Below are positions 53,463-62,691 of a DNA stretch of 64,000 nucleotides, in pieces. The position numbers were made by a program, and so were the translations under genes. Below the pieces are notes generated by a model. That model saw only the letters and a program-made list of their open reading frames with translations. It ran no database searches and was not told where the DNA came from. Positions within the stretch are counted from its first letter, which is position 1, and each line of letters starts with the position of its first letter. The DNA comes from Lachnospiraceae bacterium (GTDB taxonomy: Bacteria > Bacillota > Clostridia > Lachnospirales > Lachnospiraceae), in NCBI GenBank assembly GCA_024698145.1, contig JAILRO010000045.1, positions 62,001 through 126,000 of the forward strand. Reading direction: 5' to 3'.

Positions 53463-55082
53463 ATGGAACAATATGAAGGAAAGTCGATTTTTAAGGGAAC
53501 AGCGATAGGAAGAATTCTTTTCTATTCCAAAGGACAACAACAGGTCAAACGTGAAAAGATTGATGACGCAGAAGCTGAGATTAAGAGATACGAGGAAGCT
53601 AAAGGCAAGGCTATAGAGCAACTTGGGGCTTTGTACGACAAGGCGTTGGCGGAAGTTGGCGAGGCTAATGCTGCGATATTTGAAGTGCATCAAATGATGC
53701 TTGATGATGATGATTACAATGATTCGATTTACAATATAATTAGAAATGATGGAGTTAACGCGGAGTTTGCCGTGGCAACTACCGGAGATAATTTTGCCAG
53801 GATGTTTGCTGATATGGATGATGAATATTTTAAAGCAAGATCGGCAGATGTCAAAGATATTTCTGAAAGAGTTATCGGAGTTTTGTCCGGAAAGAATATG
53901 GATGGAGAACTTGGTGATGAACCTGTGATTATTGTTGCGGAAGATCTTGCACCTAGTGAGACTGTACAGATGGACAAGACCAAGCTTCTTGCTTTTGTAA
54001 CAAGACTTGGTTCGTCTAATTCGCATACGGCAATTCTTGCAAGAACTATGAATATTCCTGCTCTTATTGGGGTAGATATCAAGGAAGAATGGGATGGCAA
54101 GATGGCAATTGTAGACGGTAAGGAGGGATTGTTTTTTGTAGATCCTGATGCCGATACATTAGAATCGTACTTTGCCAAGAGGAAAGAGGAAGAGGAAGCA
54201 AGAGAACTTCTTTCGCAGTTAAAAGGTCAGCCGGATGAGACAAAAGACGGCAAGCACATTCATTTATACGCTAATATCGGAAGTGTTGCGGATGTTGCCA
54301 ATGTTCTTGCTAATGATGCAGCAGGAATCGGACTTTTCAGAAGTGAGTTTTTGTATCTTGAAAAGGATGACTATCCAACAGAAGAAGAACAATTCCAGGT
54401 ATATAAGACCGTAGCACAGAATATGGCAGGCCGTAAGGTTGTAATCCGTACACTTGATATAGGTGCTGACAAACAGGTTGATTATTTTAACATGGAACAT
54501 GAGGATAATCCTGCTATGGGTTATCGTGCGATTCGTATCTGTCTTGACAGAGTTGAGATTTTTAAAACTCAACTCCGTGCTTTATACAGAGCGTCGGCGT
54601 TCGGAACGATATCGATTATGTTTCCAATGATTATATCTGTTGATGAAGTGAGAAAGATTAAGAAGATATGCGAGGAGGTTCGTGCTGAACTTGATGATAA
54701 CGGTATTACTTACGGTGAAGTGGAACTTGGTATTATGATAGAGACACCGGCGGCGGTTATGATAAGTGATCTTCTTGCAAATGAAGTCGATTTCTTCAGT
54801 ATCGGTACTAACGATTTGACGCAATATACTCTTGCAATTGACAGGCAGAATCCAAAACTCGACAATATCTACGATTCGCATCACCCTGCCGTGCTTCGCA
54901 TGATTGAGCAGGTTATTAAGAATGGGCATGCGGGTGGCTGCTGGGTTGGTATATGTGGCGAACTTGGTGCGGATGTTACACTTACAGAACAATTTATCAA
55001 GATGGGAATTGATGAACTATCCGTTTCGCCTACATTTGTACTTCCTGTAAGAAAAGCAATCAGGGAGTCGAGCAGTAATTAG
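53463..55082 (+). CDS. ptsI: PTS enzyme I (phosphoenolpyruvate-protein phosphotransferase)
   Basis: A 539-residue cytoplasmic enzyme I passing phosphate from PEP to HPr. The N-terminal HPr-binding helical domain is followed by the active His188 in LGSSNSHTAILART. The C-terminal PEP-binding barrel has IGLFRSEFLYLEKDDYPTEE, FPMIISVDEVR, GIMIETPAAVMISDLLANEV, FFSIGTNDLTQYTLAIDRQN and the Cys in VGICGELGAD. It is slightly shorter than the common 570 residues. GAAGGGAG precedes the ATG. Confidence 0.94.
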   Translation: MEQYEGKSIFKGTAIGRILFYSKGQQQVKREKIDDAEAEIKRYEEAKGKAIEQLGALYDKALAEVGEANAAIFEVHQMMLDDDDYNDSIYNIIRNDGVNAEFAVATTGDNFARMFADMDDEYFKARSADVKDISERVIGVLSGKNMDGELGDEPVIIVAEDLAPSETVQMDKTKLLAFVTRLGSSNSHTAILARTMNIPALIGVDIKEEWDGKMAIVDGKEGLFFVDPDADTLESYFAKRKEEEEARELLSQLKGQPDETKDGKHIHLYANIGSVADVANVLANDAAGIGLFRSEFLYLEKDDYPTEEEQFQVYKTVAQNMAGRKVVIRTLDIGADKQVDYFNMEHEDNPAMGYRAIRICLDRVEIFKTQLRALYRASAFGTISIMFPMIISVDEVRKIKKICEEVRAELDDNGITYGEVELGIMIETPAAVMISDLLANEVDFFSIGTNDLTQYTLAIDRQNPKLDNIYDSHHPAVLRMIEQVIKNGHAGGCWVGICGELGADVTLTEQFIKMGIDELSVSPTFVLPVRKAIRESSSN

Positions 55083-55109
55083 TTGATTCATTTTACATTA
55101 CCTTTAAGG

Positions 55110-55141
55110 AGCAGCCTATAACTTTTGGCTGCTTCTTTTAA
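55110..55141 (+). terminator. Terminator after ptsI
   Basis: AGCAGCC (55110-55116) pairs with GGCTGCT (55127-55133), followed by TCTTTTA. Confidence 0.8.
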
Positions 55142-55156
55142 TTTTGGCAAAACTTT

Positions 55157-55253
55157 ACTTCACAGAAACTACACCAAAATTCCATTGATAATTACTATAA
55201 TAACTGTTATCATTGAGCATGGAATTGAAATGATTCCATTGTAGTAATGAAGT
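55157..55253 (+). promoter_or_regulatory. Nested inverted-repeat structure upstream of ftsH copy 2
   Basis: Pairs nest around one centre: ACTTCA (55157-55162) with TGAAGT (55248-55253), ACTACA (55168-55173) with TGTAGT (55240-55245), AATTCCAT (55178-55185) with ATGGAATT (55219-55226), and TGATAA (55185-55190) with TTATCA (55207-55212). ATGGAAT (55219-55225) can instead pair with ATTCCAT (55233-55239), giving mutually exclusive stems. Function is unknown; leader control or an operator is possible. Confidence 0.45.
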
Positions 55254-55294
55254 TTAGTAACTAATACATATATAATAACAGGAGGATGAAAGTT

Positions 55295-57268
55295 TTGGAT
55301 AATAACAACATGAATAATAATGAGGACCAAAACAACAACAAGAAAAGCCCGAACAGAAGCTTTTTGTTTATGCTTGTGGTTTCGGTGTGTCTGACATTGT
55401 TGTTCTTTTATGCGTACAGCAAATATCAGGCAAGTCAGCAGATAGAGATTTCGTATAGCGACTTTCTTGATATGATTGATGAGGGTACTGTCAAAGAGGT
55501 GAAGATATACAGTTCATCTATTGAGGTAATACCGAAGAGTGATAAGCAACTTGCCAAAGAGGCAAAGAAGGACGGCAAAGCTTCCGCGGATACGGAGAAA
55601 AATTATTCCTCAAGCAAGAAGGGTAAGAAGGTATATCATTGTACAAGAATCTCGGATTTGTATCTGGTTGACAGATTGGAGAAAGCCAAAGAAAAAGGTG
55701 AGCTTGATTACAAAGCGATAGACGAGAGCAGTTCAGCGATTATAGGTAACATTTTGTCTTATGTAGTAATGATAGGTGTTTTCTATATTATTATCTGGCT
55801 GTTTATGCGCTCGATGAGCAAAAGCGGCGGCGGAATAATGGGCGTTGGCAGAAGCAATGCCAAGATGTATATGGAGAAAAAGACAGGTATTACATTTGAG
55901 GATGTAGCCGGACAGGAAGAGTCGAAGGAATCACTGAAAGAAATGGTTGATTTCCTGCACAACCCTAAGAAGTATTTGGAGATTGGTGCAAAGCTTCCAA
56001 AAGGTGCATTGCTTGTCGGCCCTCCGGGTACAGGTAAGACCTTACTTGCCAAGGCTGTTGCGGGTGAGGCGAATGTTCCGTTCTTCTCACTTTCGGGTTC
56101 TGATTTTGTGGAGTTGTATGTAGGTGTCGGTGCATCACGAGTAAGAGACCTTTTCAAACAGGCAACTGCTGTGGCGCCGTGTATCATTTTTATAGACGAG
56201 ATAGATGCTATCGGAAGAAGTCGTGACAGTAAGTACGGCGGTGGCGATTCGGAGCGTGAGCAGACGTTAAATCAGTTGCTTGCAGAGATGGATGGTTTTG
56301 ATACTTCTAAAGGTATTGTCATTCTTGCAGCAACTAACAGACCTGAAATTCTTGATAAGGCACTGCTTCGTCCGGGACGTTTTGACAGACGAGTTATCGT
56401 TGAAAAACCTGACCTTAAGGGCCGTATCGAGACACTTAAGGTTCATGCCAAGAATGTCAAAATGGATGAGACGGTCGATTTTCGTGAACTTGCGCTTGCA
56501 ACTTCGGGTGCAGTTGGTGCAGACCTTGCGAATATGATAAATGAAGCCGCACTTGCAGCGGTTAAGGCGGGAAGAGAATATGTCAGTCAGTCGGATCTTT
56601 TTGAGGCAGTTGAGGTTGTGTTTGCCGGAAAAGAGAAGAAGGATCGTATCATGAGTAAGAAGGAGAAACGAATTGTTGCTTACCATGAGACAGGACACGC
56701 TCTTGTGTCAGCGCTTCAGAGTCACACAGAACCGGTACAAAAGATTACGATTGTGCCGAGAACTATGGGTGCTTTGGGTTATGTATGGCAGGTTCCTGAA
56801 GAAGAAAAATATCTTAACAGCAAGGTTGAGATGGAAGAAGATATAGTAACATTCCTTGCGGGCCGTGCGGCAGAATCGCTTAAGTTTGATTCTGTTACAA
56901 CTGGTGCGTCCAATGATATAGAGCAGGCAACAAACATGGCAAGAAAAATGGTTACCATTTATGGTATGTCAGACAAGTTTGGAATGGTGGCGTTAGAGTC
57001 GGTTCAGAATCGATATCTCGACGGAAGTCTTGCACTTAACTGTTCGGAAGAGACTGCAACAAAGATTGATAATGAAGTGAGAAAGATTATCAAGAAGTCT
57101 TATGACAAGGCATACAAACTTCTTAAGGAAAACATTCCTGTACTTGATGCGCTTGCCGAGTTCCTTATTGAGAAGGAGACAATTACCGGCAAGGAGTTCA
57201 TGCAAATCTACGAAGAAATCACCGGCGAAAGCTTAAAGGCTGCCGGCGAGGAAGAAGAGAGAAAGTAA
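55295..57268 (+). CDS. ftsH: ATP-dependent zinc metalloprotease FtsH (copy 2)
   Basis: A 657-residue second FtsH. An Asn-rich start precedes a membrane helix at about 22-39. An external segment rich in Lys/Ser (about 75-125) is longer than in copy 1, and the second helix is about 147-170. Walker A GPPGTGKT is near 242, Walker [13 protein letters not shown] near 295, RPGRFDRR follows, and zinc-site HETGH is near 464 with [12 protein letters not shown]. An ATG at 55286 abuts GGAGG, so the TTG at 55295, nine bases on, is the better start. Having two ftsH genes suggests separate substrates or conditions. Confidence 0.93.
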   Translation: MDNNNMNNNEDQNNNKKSPNRSFLFMLVVSVCLTLLFFYAYSKYQASQQIEISYSDFLDMIDEGTVKEVKIYSSSIEVIPKSDKQLAKEAKKDGKASADTEKNYSSSKKGKKVYHCTRISDLYLVDRLEKAKEKGELDYKAIDESSSAIIGNILSYVVMIGVFYIIIWLFMRSMSKSGGGIMGVGRSNAKMYMEKKTGITFEDVAGQEESKESLKEMVDFLHNPKKYLEIGAKLPKGALLVGPPGTGKTLLAKAVAGEANVPFFSLSGSDFVELYVGVGASRVRDLFKQATAVAPCIIFIDEIDAIGRSRDSKYGGGDSEREQTLNQLLAEMDGFDTSKGIVILAATNRPEILDKALLRPGRFDRRVIVEKPDLKGRIETLKVHAKNVKMDETVDFRELALATSGAVGADLANMINEAALAAVKAGREYVSQSDLFEAVEVVFAGKEKKDRIMSKKEKRIVAYHETGHALVSALQSHTEPVQKITIVPRTMGALGYVWQVPEEEKYLNSKVEMEEDIVTFLAGRAAESLKFDSVTTGASNDIEQATNMARKMVTIYGMSDKFGMVALESVQNRYLDGSLALNCSEETATKIDNEVRKIIKKSYDKAYKLLKENIPVLDALAEFLIEKETITGKEFMQIYEEITGESLKAAGEEEERK

Positions 57269-57306
57269 ACTCATCCACAAAAATTAAATGAGTTACATGG
57301 AGATTT

Positions 57307-57346
57307 AAAGCCCTGATACTGTATAAGTATTGGGGCTTTGTTTTTA
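57307..57346 (+). terminator. Terminator after ftsH copy 2
   Basis: AAAGCCC (57307-57313) pairs with GGGCTTT (57333-57339), with ATACT/AGTAT inside, then GTTTTTAT. Confidence 0.85.
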
Positions 57347-57350
57347 TAAG

Positions 57351-57379
57351 TTTTCAAATATCACAAATTGATATATAAT
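57351..57379 (+). promoter_or_regulatory. Weak promoter candidate for uvrC
   Basis: TTTTCA (57351-57356), 17-base spacer, TATAAT (57374-57379), 24 bases before the ATG. Confidence 0.35.
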
Positions 57380-57403
57380 TATCTCATCGGAAGGATATTT
57401 ATT

Positions 57404-59317
57404 ATGAAAGACGGATTTGATTTAAAGGAAGAACTGAAAAAATTACCGGATTGTCCCGGTGTGTATATTATGCATGCTGCGGATGATGAGATAATATACG
57501 TTGGTAAGGCTATCAATCTCAAAAGGAGGGTTAGCTCTTATTTTCGTGCCAAGGTTAATCGTGGTCCGAAGATTGACAAAATGATATCTTTGATAGACTA
57601 CTTTGAATATATTGTTACCGATTCGGAACTAGAGGCATTGGTACTTGAAAATACTCTAATCAAGGAACATAGTCCAAAGTACAACACTATGCTTAAGGAT
57701 GATAAGAGTTACCCTTTTATGAAAGTTACTGTCGGCGAGGATTTTCCAAGAGTACTGTTTGCACGGCAGATGAAAAGAGACGGGGCAAAATATTTCGGAC
57801 CATACACAAGCGCGGCTGCCGTTAAGGATACGATAGAACTTGTCAAGAAGTTATATGGAATACGTACCTGTAATAAATCTCTTCCCAAGGATATCGGGGT
57901 CGGACGTCCGTGCTTGTATTATCAGATGGGACAATGTGCGGCACCGTGTCAGGGATACATCAGCAAGGAAGAGTATGCGAAAAAGATTGATAACCTGCTC
58001 GGTTTTTTGAACGGCGACTACAAGAAAGTAATACGTGATCTTGAGACAAAAATGAAAGAAAAAGCTGCAAGTTATGAGTTCGAGGAGGCGGCAACTTATC
58101 GTGATCTTATAGAAAGTGTGCAGCACGTGACAGGCTCACAGAGAGTTGTTAAAAATGTCGGTATTGATCAGGATATCATAGCCATGGCAAGACGCGGGCA
58201 GGAGACGGTCGTATCAGTGTTCTTTGTGCGTGATGGAAAACTTCTGGGAAGGGAACATTTCCACATGACATATAGTGACGTGACGGTGGATGAAAGAGAA
58301 TCGGTAATTGCCTTGGGCGATGCTGAAAATGAAAGTTTGTCAGCTGATAAAACGGATATATCGACTGACAATGGTGTCGGAACGGAGATAATAACGTCAT
58401 TTATCAAACAGTATTATAATGGCACGCCCTTCGTACCTAATGAATTACTGGTTGAGTATGAGGTAGAGGAGCAGGAACTTCTGGAAGATTGGCTGTCAAA
58501 ACTTCGTGGCGGAAGGGTTCACATCATAACACCGCAAAAAGGTGAGAAACACAAAATGATAGACCTTGCAAGGGAGAATGCGTCGGTGGTATTGTCGCGT
58601 GATTTGGAAAAAATTAAACGTGAACAGGCGCGTACCGTAGGTGCCGCCAATGAACTTGCAAATATGCTTGGCCTTCCTTCTGCTGACAGGTTGGAAGCAT
58701 TTGATATATCGAACACAAGCGGTTATCAATCAGTTGCTTCTATGGTAGTTTTTGAAATGGGACGTGCAAGAAAAAATGCATATAGGAAGTTCAAACTAAG
58801 AACCGTTACCGGTCCGGATGATTACAAGAGTATGGAAGAGGTGTTGACGAGACGTTTCACAGATGAGCGTTTTGATGTCATGCCGGATATTCTAATGATG
58901 GACGGTGGACGAGGTCAGGTCAATATTGCACTCAAAGTACTTAATAATCTTGGACTTGATATTCCGGTCTGCGGTATGGTTAAGGATGACAACCACAGAA
59001 CCAGAGGACTTTATTATAATAATCAGGAGATAAAATTTCCGAAGAACAGTGAAGTTTTTGGAATGATAACAAGACTTCAGGACGAGGCGCATAGATTCGC
59101 AATCACCTATCATAAACAACTTAGAGGAAAAGAACAGGTGCACAGTATCCTAGATGACATCAAAGGCGTTGGCCCGGCAAGACGTAAGGCACTTCTTAAG
59201 CATTTTAAAGAAATAGACAAGATAAGAAATGCAACCATTGAGAATCTTACCTCTGTTAAAGGAATAACACCGGAGGTTGCCAATGCAATATGGACATTCT
59301 TCCATGAAGCAGAATGA
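57404..59317 (+). CDS. uvrC: Excinuclease ABC subunit C
   Basis: A 637-residue nucleotide-excision repair nuclease making both incisions with UvrB. The N-terminal GIY-YIG domain is present ([20 protein letters not shown]), then the Cys-containing [19 protein letters not shown] segment, the UVR motif ([20 protein letters not shown]), the RNase-H-like domain ([36 protein letters not shown]) and a C-terminal HhH pair ([27 protein letters not shown]). GGAAGGAT precedes the ATG at 57404; an ATG at 57368 is less likely. Confidence 0.95.
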   Translation: MKDGFDLKEELKKLPDCPGVYIMHAADDEIIYVGKAINLKRRVSSYFRAKVNRGPKIDKMISLIDYFEYIVTDSELEALVLENTLIKEHSPKYNTMLKDDKSYPFMKVTVGEDFPRVLFARQMKRDGAKYFGPYTSAAAVKDTIELVKKLYGIRTCNKSLPKDIGVGRPCLYYQMGQCAAPCQGYISKEEYAKKIDNLLGFLNGDYKKVIRDLETKMKEKAASYEFEEAATYRDLIESVQHVTGSQRVVKNVGIDQDIIAMARRGQETVVSVFFVRDGKLLGREHFHMTYSDVTVDERESVIALGDAENESLSADKTDISTDNGVGTEIITSFIKQYYNGTPFVPNELLVEYEVEEQELLEDWLSKLRGGRVHIITPQKGEKHKMIDLARENASVVLSRDLEKIKREQARTVGAANELANMLGLPSADRLEAFDISNTSGYQSVASMVVFEMGRARKNAYRKFKLRTVTGPDDYKSMEEVLTRRFTDERFDVMPDILMMDGGRGQVNIALKVLNNLGLDIPVCGMVKDDNHRTRGLYYNNQEIKFPKNSEVFGMITRLQDEAHRFAITYHKQLRGKEQVHSILDDIKGVGPARRKALLKHFKEIDKIRNATIENLTSVKGITPEVANAIWTFFHEAE

Positions 59318-59324
59318 ATTAGCT

Positions 59325-59361
59325 AATATCGGCAGTTTTTACGACCACCGATATTGTTTTA
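59325..59361 (+). terminator. Terminator after uvrC
   Basis: AATATCGG (59325-59332) pairs with CCGATATT (59348-59355), then GTTTTATT. Confidence 0.8.
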
Positions 59362-59371
59362 TTACACAGAT

Positions 59372-59545
59372 GATATTATAATAATATAATATCAGTGTCA
59401 AAAGTCCAAACTGCTTTGTGCTTGCACAAAAAGTAGTTTGACTTTATGACACGACCAAACATGAGGAAGTAGCGGTTTTCTTTGAAAACCAGTGGATTCC
59501 GAATGCTTGAAGAGTTGCGAGAATTACGAAGTAATGGAGCAACTC
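59372..59545. repeat. Four-hairpin intergenic element, possible dispersed repeat or small RNA
   Basis: Four hairpins follow in 174 bases. First, GATATTATA (59372-59380) pairs with TATAATATC (59385-59393). Second, a long stem at 59395-59452 has outer arms GTGTCA/TGACAC, then AAAGTC/GACTTT, AAACT/AGTTT and TTTGTG/CACAAA around a CTTG loop. Third, GGTTTTC (59474-59480) pairs with GAAAACC (59484-59490). Fourth, GAGTTGC (59512-59518) pairs with GCAACTC (59539-59545), with ATTAC/GTAAT inside. This looks like a mobile intergenic element or structured RNA, not a simple terminator; the class is not identified. Confidence 0.5.
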
Positions 59546-59629
59546 GTATATAATTGGGTGTTAAATGACAATTTACGTGAATATAATTTGCAACTATCTA
59601 ATTACTACTAATGGTGGGAGGGGAATATT

Positions 59630-60565
59630 ATGAATCCGGTTAATAAGAATGCAACAGAGGAAGCAAAACAGTTACTTGATTATCTGTACAGCGTGCAGGG
59701 AAAGGGAATAATTACAGGTCAGCACACACAGACAAAACCGTGTGAGGAGATTGAATATATCAAAAATGTTACCGGCAAAGAACCGAAGCTTCGTGGCTTT
59801 GAGTTGCTTGGTTATTCACCGAATATTAACTATGAGAACGCTTCGGAAGCGTGTCTTACGGAAGTATATGAGAATCAGGGTACACTTGATACGGCTTATG
59901 AGTGGGCGACCACAACAAACGGAATAGTAACATTTTCTTTCCATTGGTATTCCCCAATTGGTGGCGAGGACAAGAGCTTTTATGCCGAGCACACGGATTT
60001 TGATGCATCGCAGGTACTTGTCGAAGGTAGCTACGAGAGGGAAGCATTTTATCATGATATGGACGTGATTGCGGAGGAACTTGTCAGATTTAAAGAGGCA
60101 GGGATTCCTATTCTTTGGAGACCGTTCCATGAGTCAGATGGTACCTGGTTTTGGTGGGGTGCAAAAGGTCCTGAGGTTGCGCGCGAACTTTATAAGTTGA
60201 TGTTTGATTACTATGTCAACGAAAAGCACTTGGACAATCTGTTGTGGGTATGGAATTGTCGACTCAAAGAGGGTTATCCGGGTGATGAATATGTGGATGT
60301 AATTTCAGTAGATATTTACCTTGAGAAATACAAAGATACAGATTACAAAGAGGACTTTGACAAACTTCTTGAGCAGACGACAAAGAATAAGGTGGCTGCG
60401 CTTGCCGAGATAGGATATCTTCCGGATATCAAAACATTGGAGCAGTCAAAAGTGCCTTGGGCTTATTACATGTGCTGGTCTAAAGAGTTCTGTATCGGAG
60501 AGCAGTACAACAAAGAGACAAAACTAAAAGAAATGTACGAAAGCGATTACGCAGTTACGTTGTGA
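59630..60565 (+). CDS. Intracellular GH26 beta-mannanase-like enzyme
   Basis: A 311-residue GH26 catalytic domain with no signal peptide, binding module or anchor. GIITGQHTQTKPCEEIEYI is the family start, FSFHWYSPIGG lies in the cleft, the acid/base Glu is in LWRPFHESDGTWFWWG near residue 168, and the nucleophile Glu is in AALAEIGYLPD near 261. It should cut beta-1,4-mannan oligosaccharides after import, although related GH26 enzymes act on beta-glucans. GGGAGGGG precedes the ATG. Confidence 0.87.
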   Translation: MNPVNKNATEEAKQLLDYLYSVQGKGIITGQHTQTKPCEEIEYIKNVTGKEPKLRGFELLGYSPNINYENASEACLTEVYENQGTLDTAYEWATTTNGIVTFSFHWYSPIGGEDKSFYAEHTDFDASQVLVEGSYEREAFYHDMDVIAEELVRFKEAGIPILWRPFHESDGTWFWWGAKGPEVARELYKLMFDYYVNEKHLDNLLWVWNCRLKEGYPGDEYVDVISVDIYLEKYKDTDYKEDFDKLLEQTTKNKVAALAEIGYLPDIKTLEQSKVPWAYYMCWSKEFCIGEQYNKETKLKEMYESDYAVTL

Positions 60566-60569
60566 TTTT

Positions 60570-60665
60570 TCATCTATTATCAAGGACAAGTTTGCGGAAA
60601 TGTATGATGTTATTCAATCGTCAATGAAAATAACCGACAGCAGGGACAAGGTCAACAGACCGTAA
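60570..60665 (+). pseudogene. Decayed fragment related to the small membrane-protein gene at 62359
   Basis: A 31-codon open stretch before a TAA (60663-60665) reads SSIIKDKFAEMYDVIQSSMK, then IT. The intact protein encoded at 62359 has SSYLKKSNDYGDDFGEMFDV, then VLSSMKIT. The shared FxEMxDVxxSSMKIT core shows common origin. There is no start codon, ribosome site or membrane segment in the fragment, so it is a remnant of a duplicated copy. Confidence 0.55.
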
Positions 60666-60680
60666 TATATGAGAGGGAAT

Positions 60681-61151
60681 ATGAACATTACATACCAAAG
60701 AGCCACAATTGAAGATGTTAATATGCTTACAAGGTTCCGCCTTGATTATCTGGAGGCGGATATCGGTGGGATTAAGGAGGAAGAACGTGATGTTATAGAG
60801 GAGCGACTTCCCATCTACTACCGGGAACATTTAGACAAGGATTTCTTTGTTTACATGGCACGTGTTGGGGAAGAACCTGTCGGTTGCTGCTTTTTGCTTA
60901 TAACTGAAAAGCCGTCTAATCCAAGCTTTATCAACGGACGAACGGGCACAGTGTTAAATGTATATGTCAAGCCGGACTATCGAAGATGTGGCATTGCAAA
61001 GCAGCTTATGAATAATCTGTTAGAGGATGCCAAACTTAAGAACCTTGATTATGTTGAACTTAAGTCGACAGAGGATGGACATAAGCTATATCGTAATCTT
61101 GGCTTTAAGGACGAACAGTCGGAGTACTATAGAATGAAGATTGAATTGTAG
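60681..61151 (+). CDS. GNAT-family N-acetyltransferase
   Basis: A 156-residue GNAT protein. NITYQRATIEDVNMLTRFRL is the first strand-helix, GTVLNVYVKPDYRRCGIAKQ holds the acetyl-CoA pyrophosphate loop (RRCGIA), and KLYRNLGFKDEQSEYYRMKI is the family end. The acceptor is unknown. The ATG at 60681 has GAGGG five to seven bases upstream; an ATG at 60669 overlaps that site. It is followed after 11 bases by the zinc-ribbon gene. Confidence 0.85.
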   Translation: MNITYQRATIEDVNMLTRFRLDYLEADIGGIKEEERDVIEERLPIYYREHLDKDFFVYMARVGEEPVGCCFLLITEKPSNPSFINGRTGTVLNVYVKPDYRRCGIAKQLMNNLLEDAKLKNLDYVELKSTEDGHKLYRNLGFKDEQSEYYRMKIEL

Positions 61152-61162
61152 GAGGAATGCAA

Positions 61163-62356
61163 ATGATACTTGATTGTCCTGCCTGTGGTGCGGCACTTGT
61201 TTATGATCCTGTTACAGGCAAAATGATGTGTGAAAGCTGCGGTAACCTGTATGAAACATATGAGCTTTCAGAGGATTATGAAAAGCGAGGTCAAAAAGAA
61301 ACAGAATACGGCGGTGATGAAAAAAAGGTTCTATCGGAAGACGGAGATACAATGGAGGTCAACATTTATTCTTGTACGGCGTGCGGCGCTGAGATAATGG
61401 TCAATGATGTTGAGGTGTCCACTTTCTGTTCATATTGCGGACAGCCAACCCTTGTGTTTTCCAGATTAGAAAGTGCAAGGAGACCACGTTACATTCTGCC
61501 GTTTAAGGTGACAAAAGCGCAGGCTATCTCTATCATAAAAGACAATTTTGCTGATGGCTTTTTTGTACCTGATGATATCAAGAATGTTGAGATGAAAAGA
61601 GTAAGGGGAATATACATACCGTATTTTCTGTATGACATTCATTATGAGGATACGGCATATCTTCTTGGAACTGTCGGAACTGCCCAAAACTCAAAAGCAA
61701 TTTGTTATTACAGAAAAGCGGAATGTGATTTTGATAAGCTTGCATTTGATGCATCAGTAAGGCTTGATGATACGCTTTCAAGGAAATTAAATCCGTTCTA
61801 CCCGGGGTATCTTAAAAAGTTTTCGCCGGAGTATCTTTCGGGTTTTTACGCTGATTTTCATGATGCCAATGAAGATAAAATAAGAGCGCGTGCTGTTGTC
61901 AGAGCAAAGAGTGTATTTGAAAATGAACTAAAAAGATGTGTTGTGGCCAATAATGTCAAAATCCTTAAAAACGACCCAAAGTTTGAGATAACAGGAATAC
62001 ATTATGCTCTTTATCCTGCGTGGTTTGCAACGTTTGTTAACGATGGAAAACCATATACTTTAATAATAAACGGGCAGACGGAAAAACTTGTCGGAAGTGT
62101 TCCGTATAACAGGGAAAAAGTGAAAAAAACCATTCTTATTCTTTGGCTGCTTCTTACAATAATTCTATGGTGCATTTTATATCCGTGGTTTTTGTTTTTG
62201 AAGAATCCTATAAGTATTCATTATTTGACGGGTCTTATTATGATGGCTCCGGGAATCAGGTTTGGATTTAAAAACTTCTATGATATTAAGAAGAATACCA
62301 AGCTTACGGCTCTTAAACAGACAGACCGATACGTTAAGGAAAGACAGGAGGGGTAG
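61163..62356 (+). CDS. Zinc-ribbon membrane protein of unknown function
   Basis: A 397-residue protein with two zinc ribbons at the N-terminus (CPACGAALV with CESCG at about 5-28, and CTACGAEIM with CSYCGQPTL at about 72-95). A long soluble region (YILPFKVTKAQAISIIKDNF, VRGIYIPYFLYDIHY) follows, with two C-terminal membrane segments at about 322-345 and 352-370. Similar zinc-ribbon proteins occur across Firmicutes without known function. GGAGGA at 61151-61156 supports the ATG at 61163. The next gene follows after two bases, so the two products probably work together. Confidence 0.72.
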   Translation: MILDCPACGAALVYDPVTGKMMCESCGNLYETYELSEDYEKRGQKETEYGGDEKKVLSEDGDTMEVNIYSCTACGAEIMVNDVEVSTFCSYCGQPTLVFSRLESARRPRYILPFKVTKAQAISIIKDNFADGFFVPDDIKNVEMKRVRGIYIPYFLYDIHYEDTAYLLGTVGTAQNSKAICYYRKAECDFDKLAFDASVRLDDTLSRKLNPFYPGYLKKFSPEYLSGFYADFHDANEDKIRARAVVRAKSVFENELKRCVVANNVKILKNDPKFEITGIHYALYPAWFATFVNDGKPYTLIINGQTEKLVGSVPYNREKVKKTILILWLLLTIILWCILYPWFLFLKNPISIHYLTGLIMMAPGIRFGFKNFYDIKKNTKLTALKQTDRYVKERQEG

Positions 62357-62358
62357 CT

Positions 62359-62589
62359 ATGGAGCTTGTAATAGTAACTATTATATTGAGCGCGGGAATA
62401 GCGTTTTCATTAAGTATATGGATAGTGTCGTCATATCTTAAGAAGTCCAACGACTACGGTGATGATTTTGGAGAAATGTTTGATGTTGTTCTATCGTCCA
62501 TGAAGATTACAGAACAGGATGAGGGACCTAATCTTTCGACGGTGGAGCGCAGGTGGAAAAAACGCTCTGATAAGAATAAGTTGCAATGA
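62359..62589 (+). CDS. Small membrane protein
   Basis: A 76-residue protein with one N-terminal membrane helix (VIVTIILSAGIAFSLSIWIV), an acidic middle (NDYGDDFGEMFDV) and a basic tail ending RWKKRSDKNKLQ. AGGAGGGGTAG precedes the ATG, two bases after the zinc-ribbon gene. It is not recognised. A fragment of a second copy lies at 60570-60665 on the other side of the zinc-ribbon gene. Confidence 0.65.
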   Translation: MELVIVTIILSAGIAFSLSIWIVSSYLKKSNDYGDDFGEMFDVVLSSMKITEQDEGPNLSTVERRWKKRSDKNKLQ

Positions 62590-62596
62590 AGATATA

Positions 62597-62625
62597 TTGT
62601 GCTTCTTGGATTTATGATGTATAAT
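62597..62625 (+). promoter_or_regulatory. hprK promoter
   Basis: TTGTGC (62597-62602), 17-base spacer, TATAAT (62620-62625), about 67 bases before the ATG. Confidence 0.55.
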
Positions 62626-62691
62626 TGTCAAAGACATTTTTTGAGGTGGCAACGCCCCAAAAACATAGTAACAGTGTAGAAAGGAGACGAT

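Larger units (their letters stand above)
59318..59629. other. 312-base spacer between uvrC and the GH26 gene
   Basis: It contains the uvrC terminator, a row of four further hairpins, and about 80 bases of AT-rich sequence before the GH26 ribosome site. A TATAAT at 59583-59588 has no good -35. No open reading frame of note was seen. Confidence 0.6.

Noticed and set aside
53427-54026. Minus-strand open frame of 199 codons opposite ptsI
   Set aside because: It is a shadow of enzyme I codon use; the plus-strand gene carries all catalytic motifs.
55266-55276. TATAAT immediately before the ftsH copy 2 ribosome site
   Set aside because: It is too close to GGAGG to leave a usable leader and has no matching -35.
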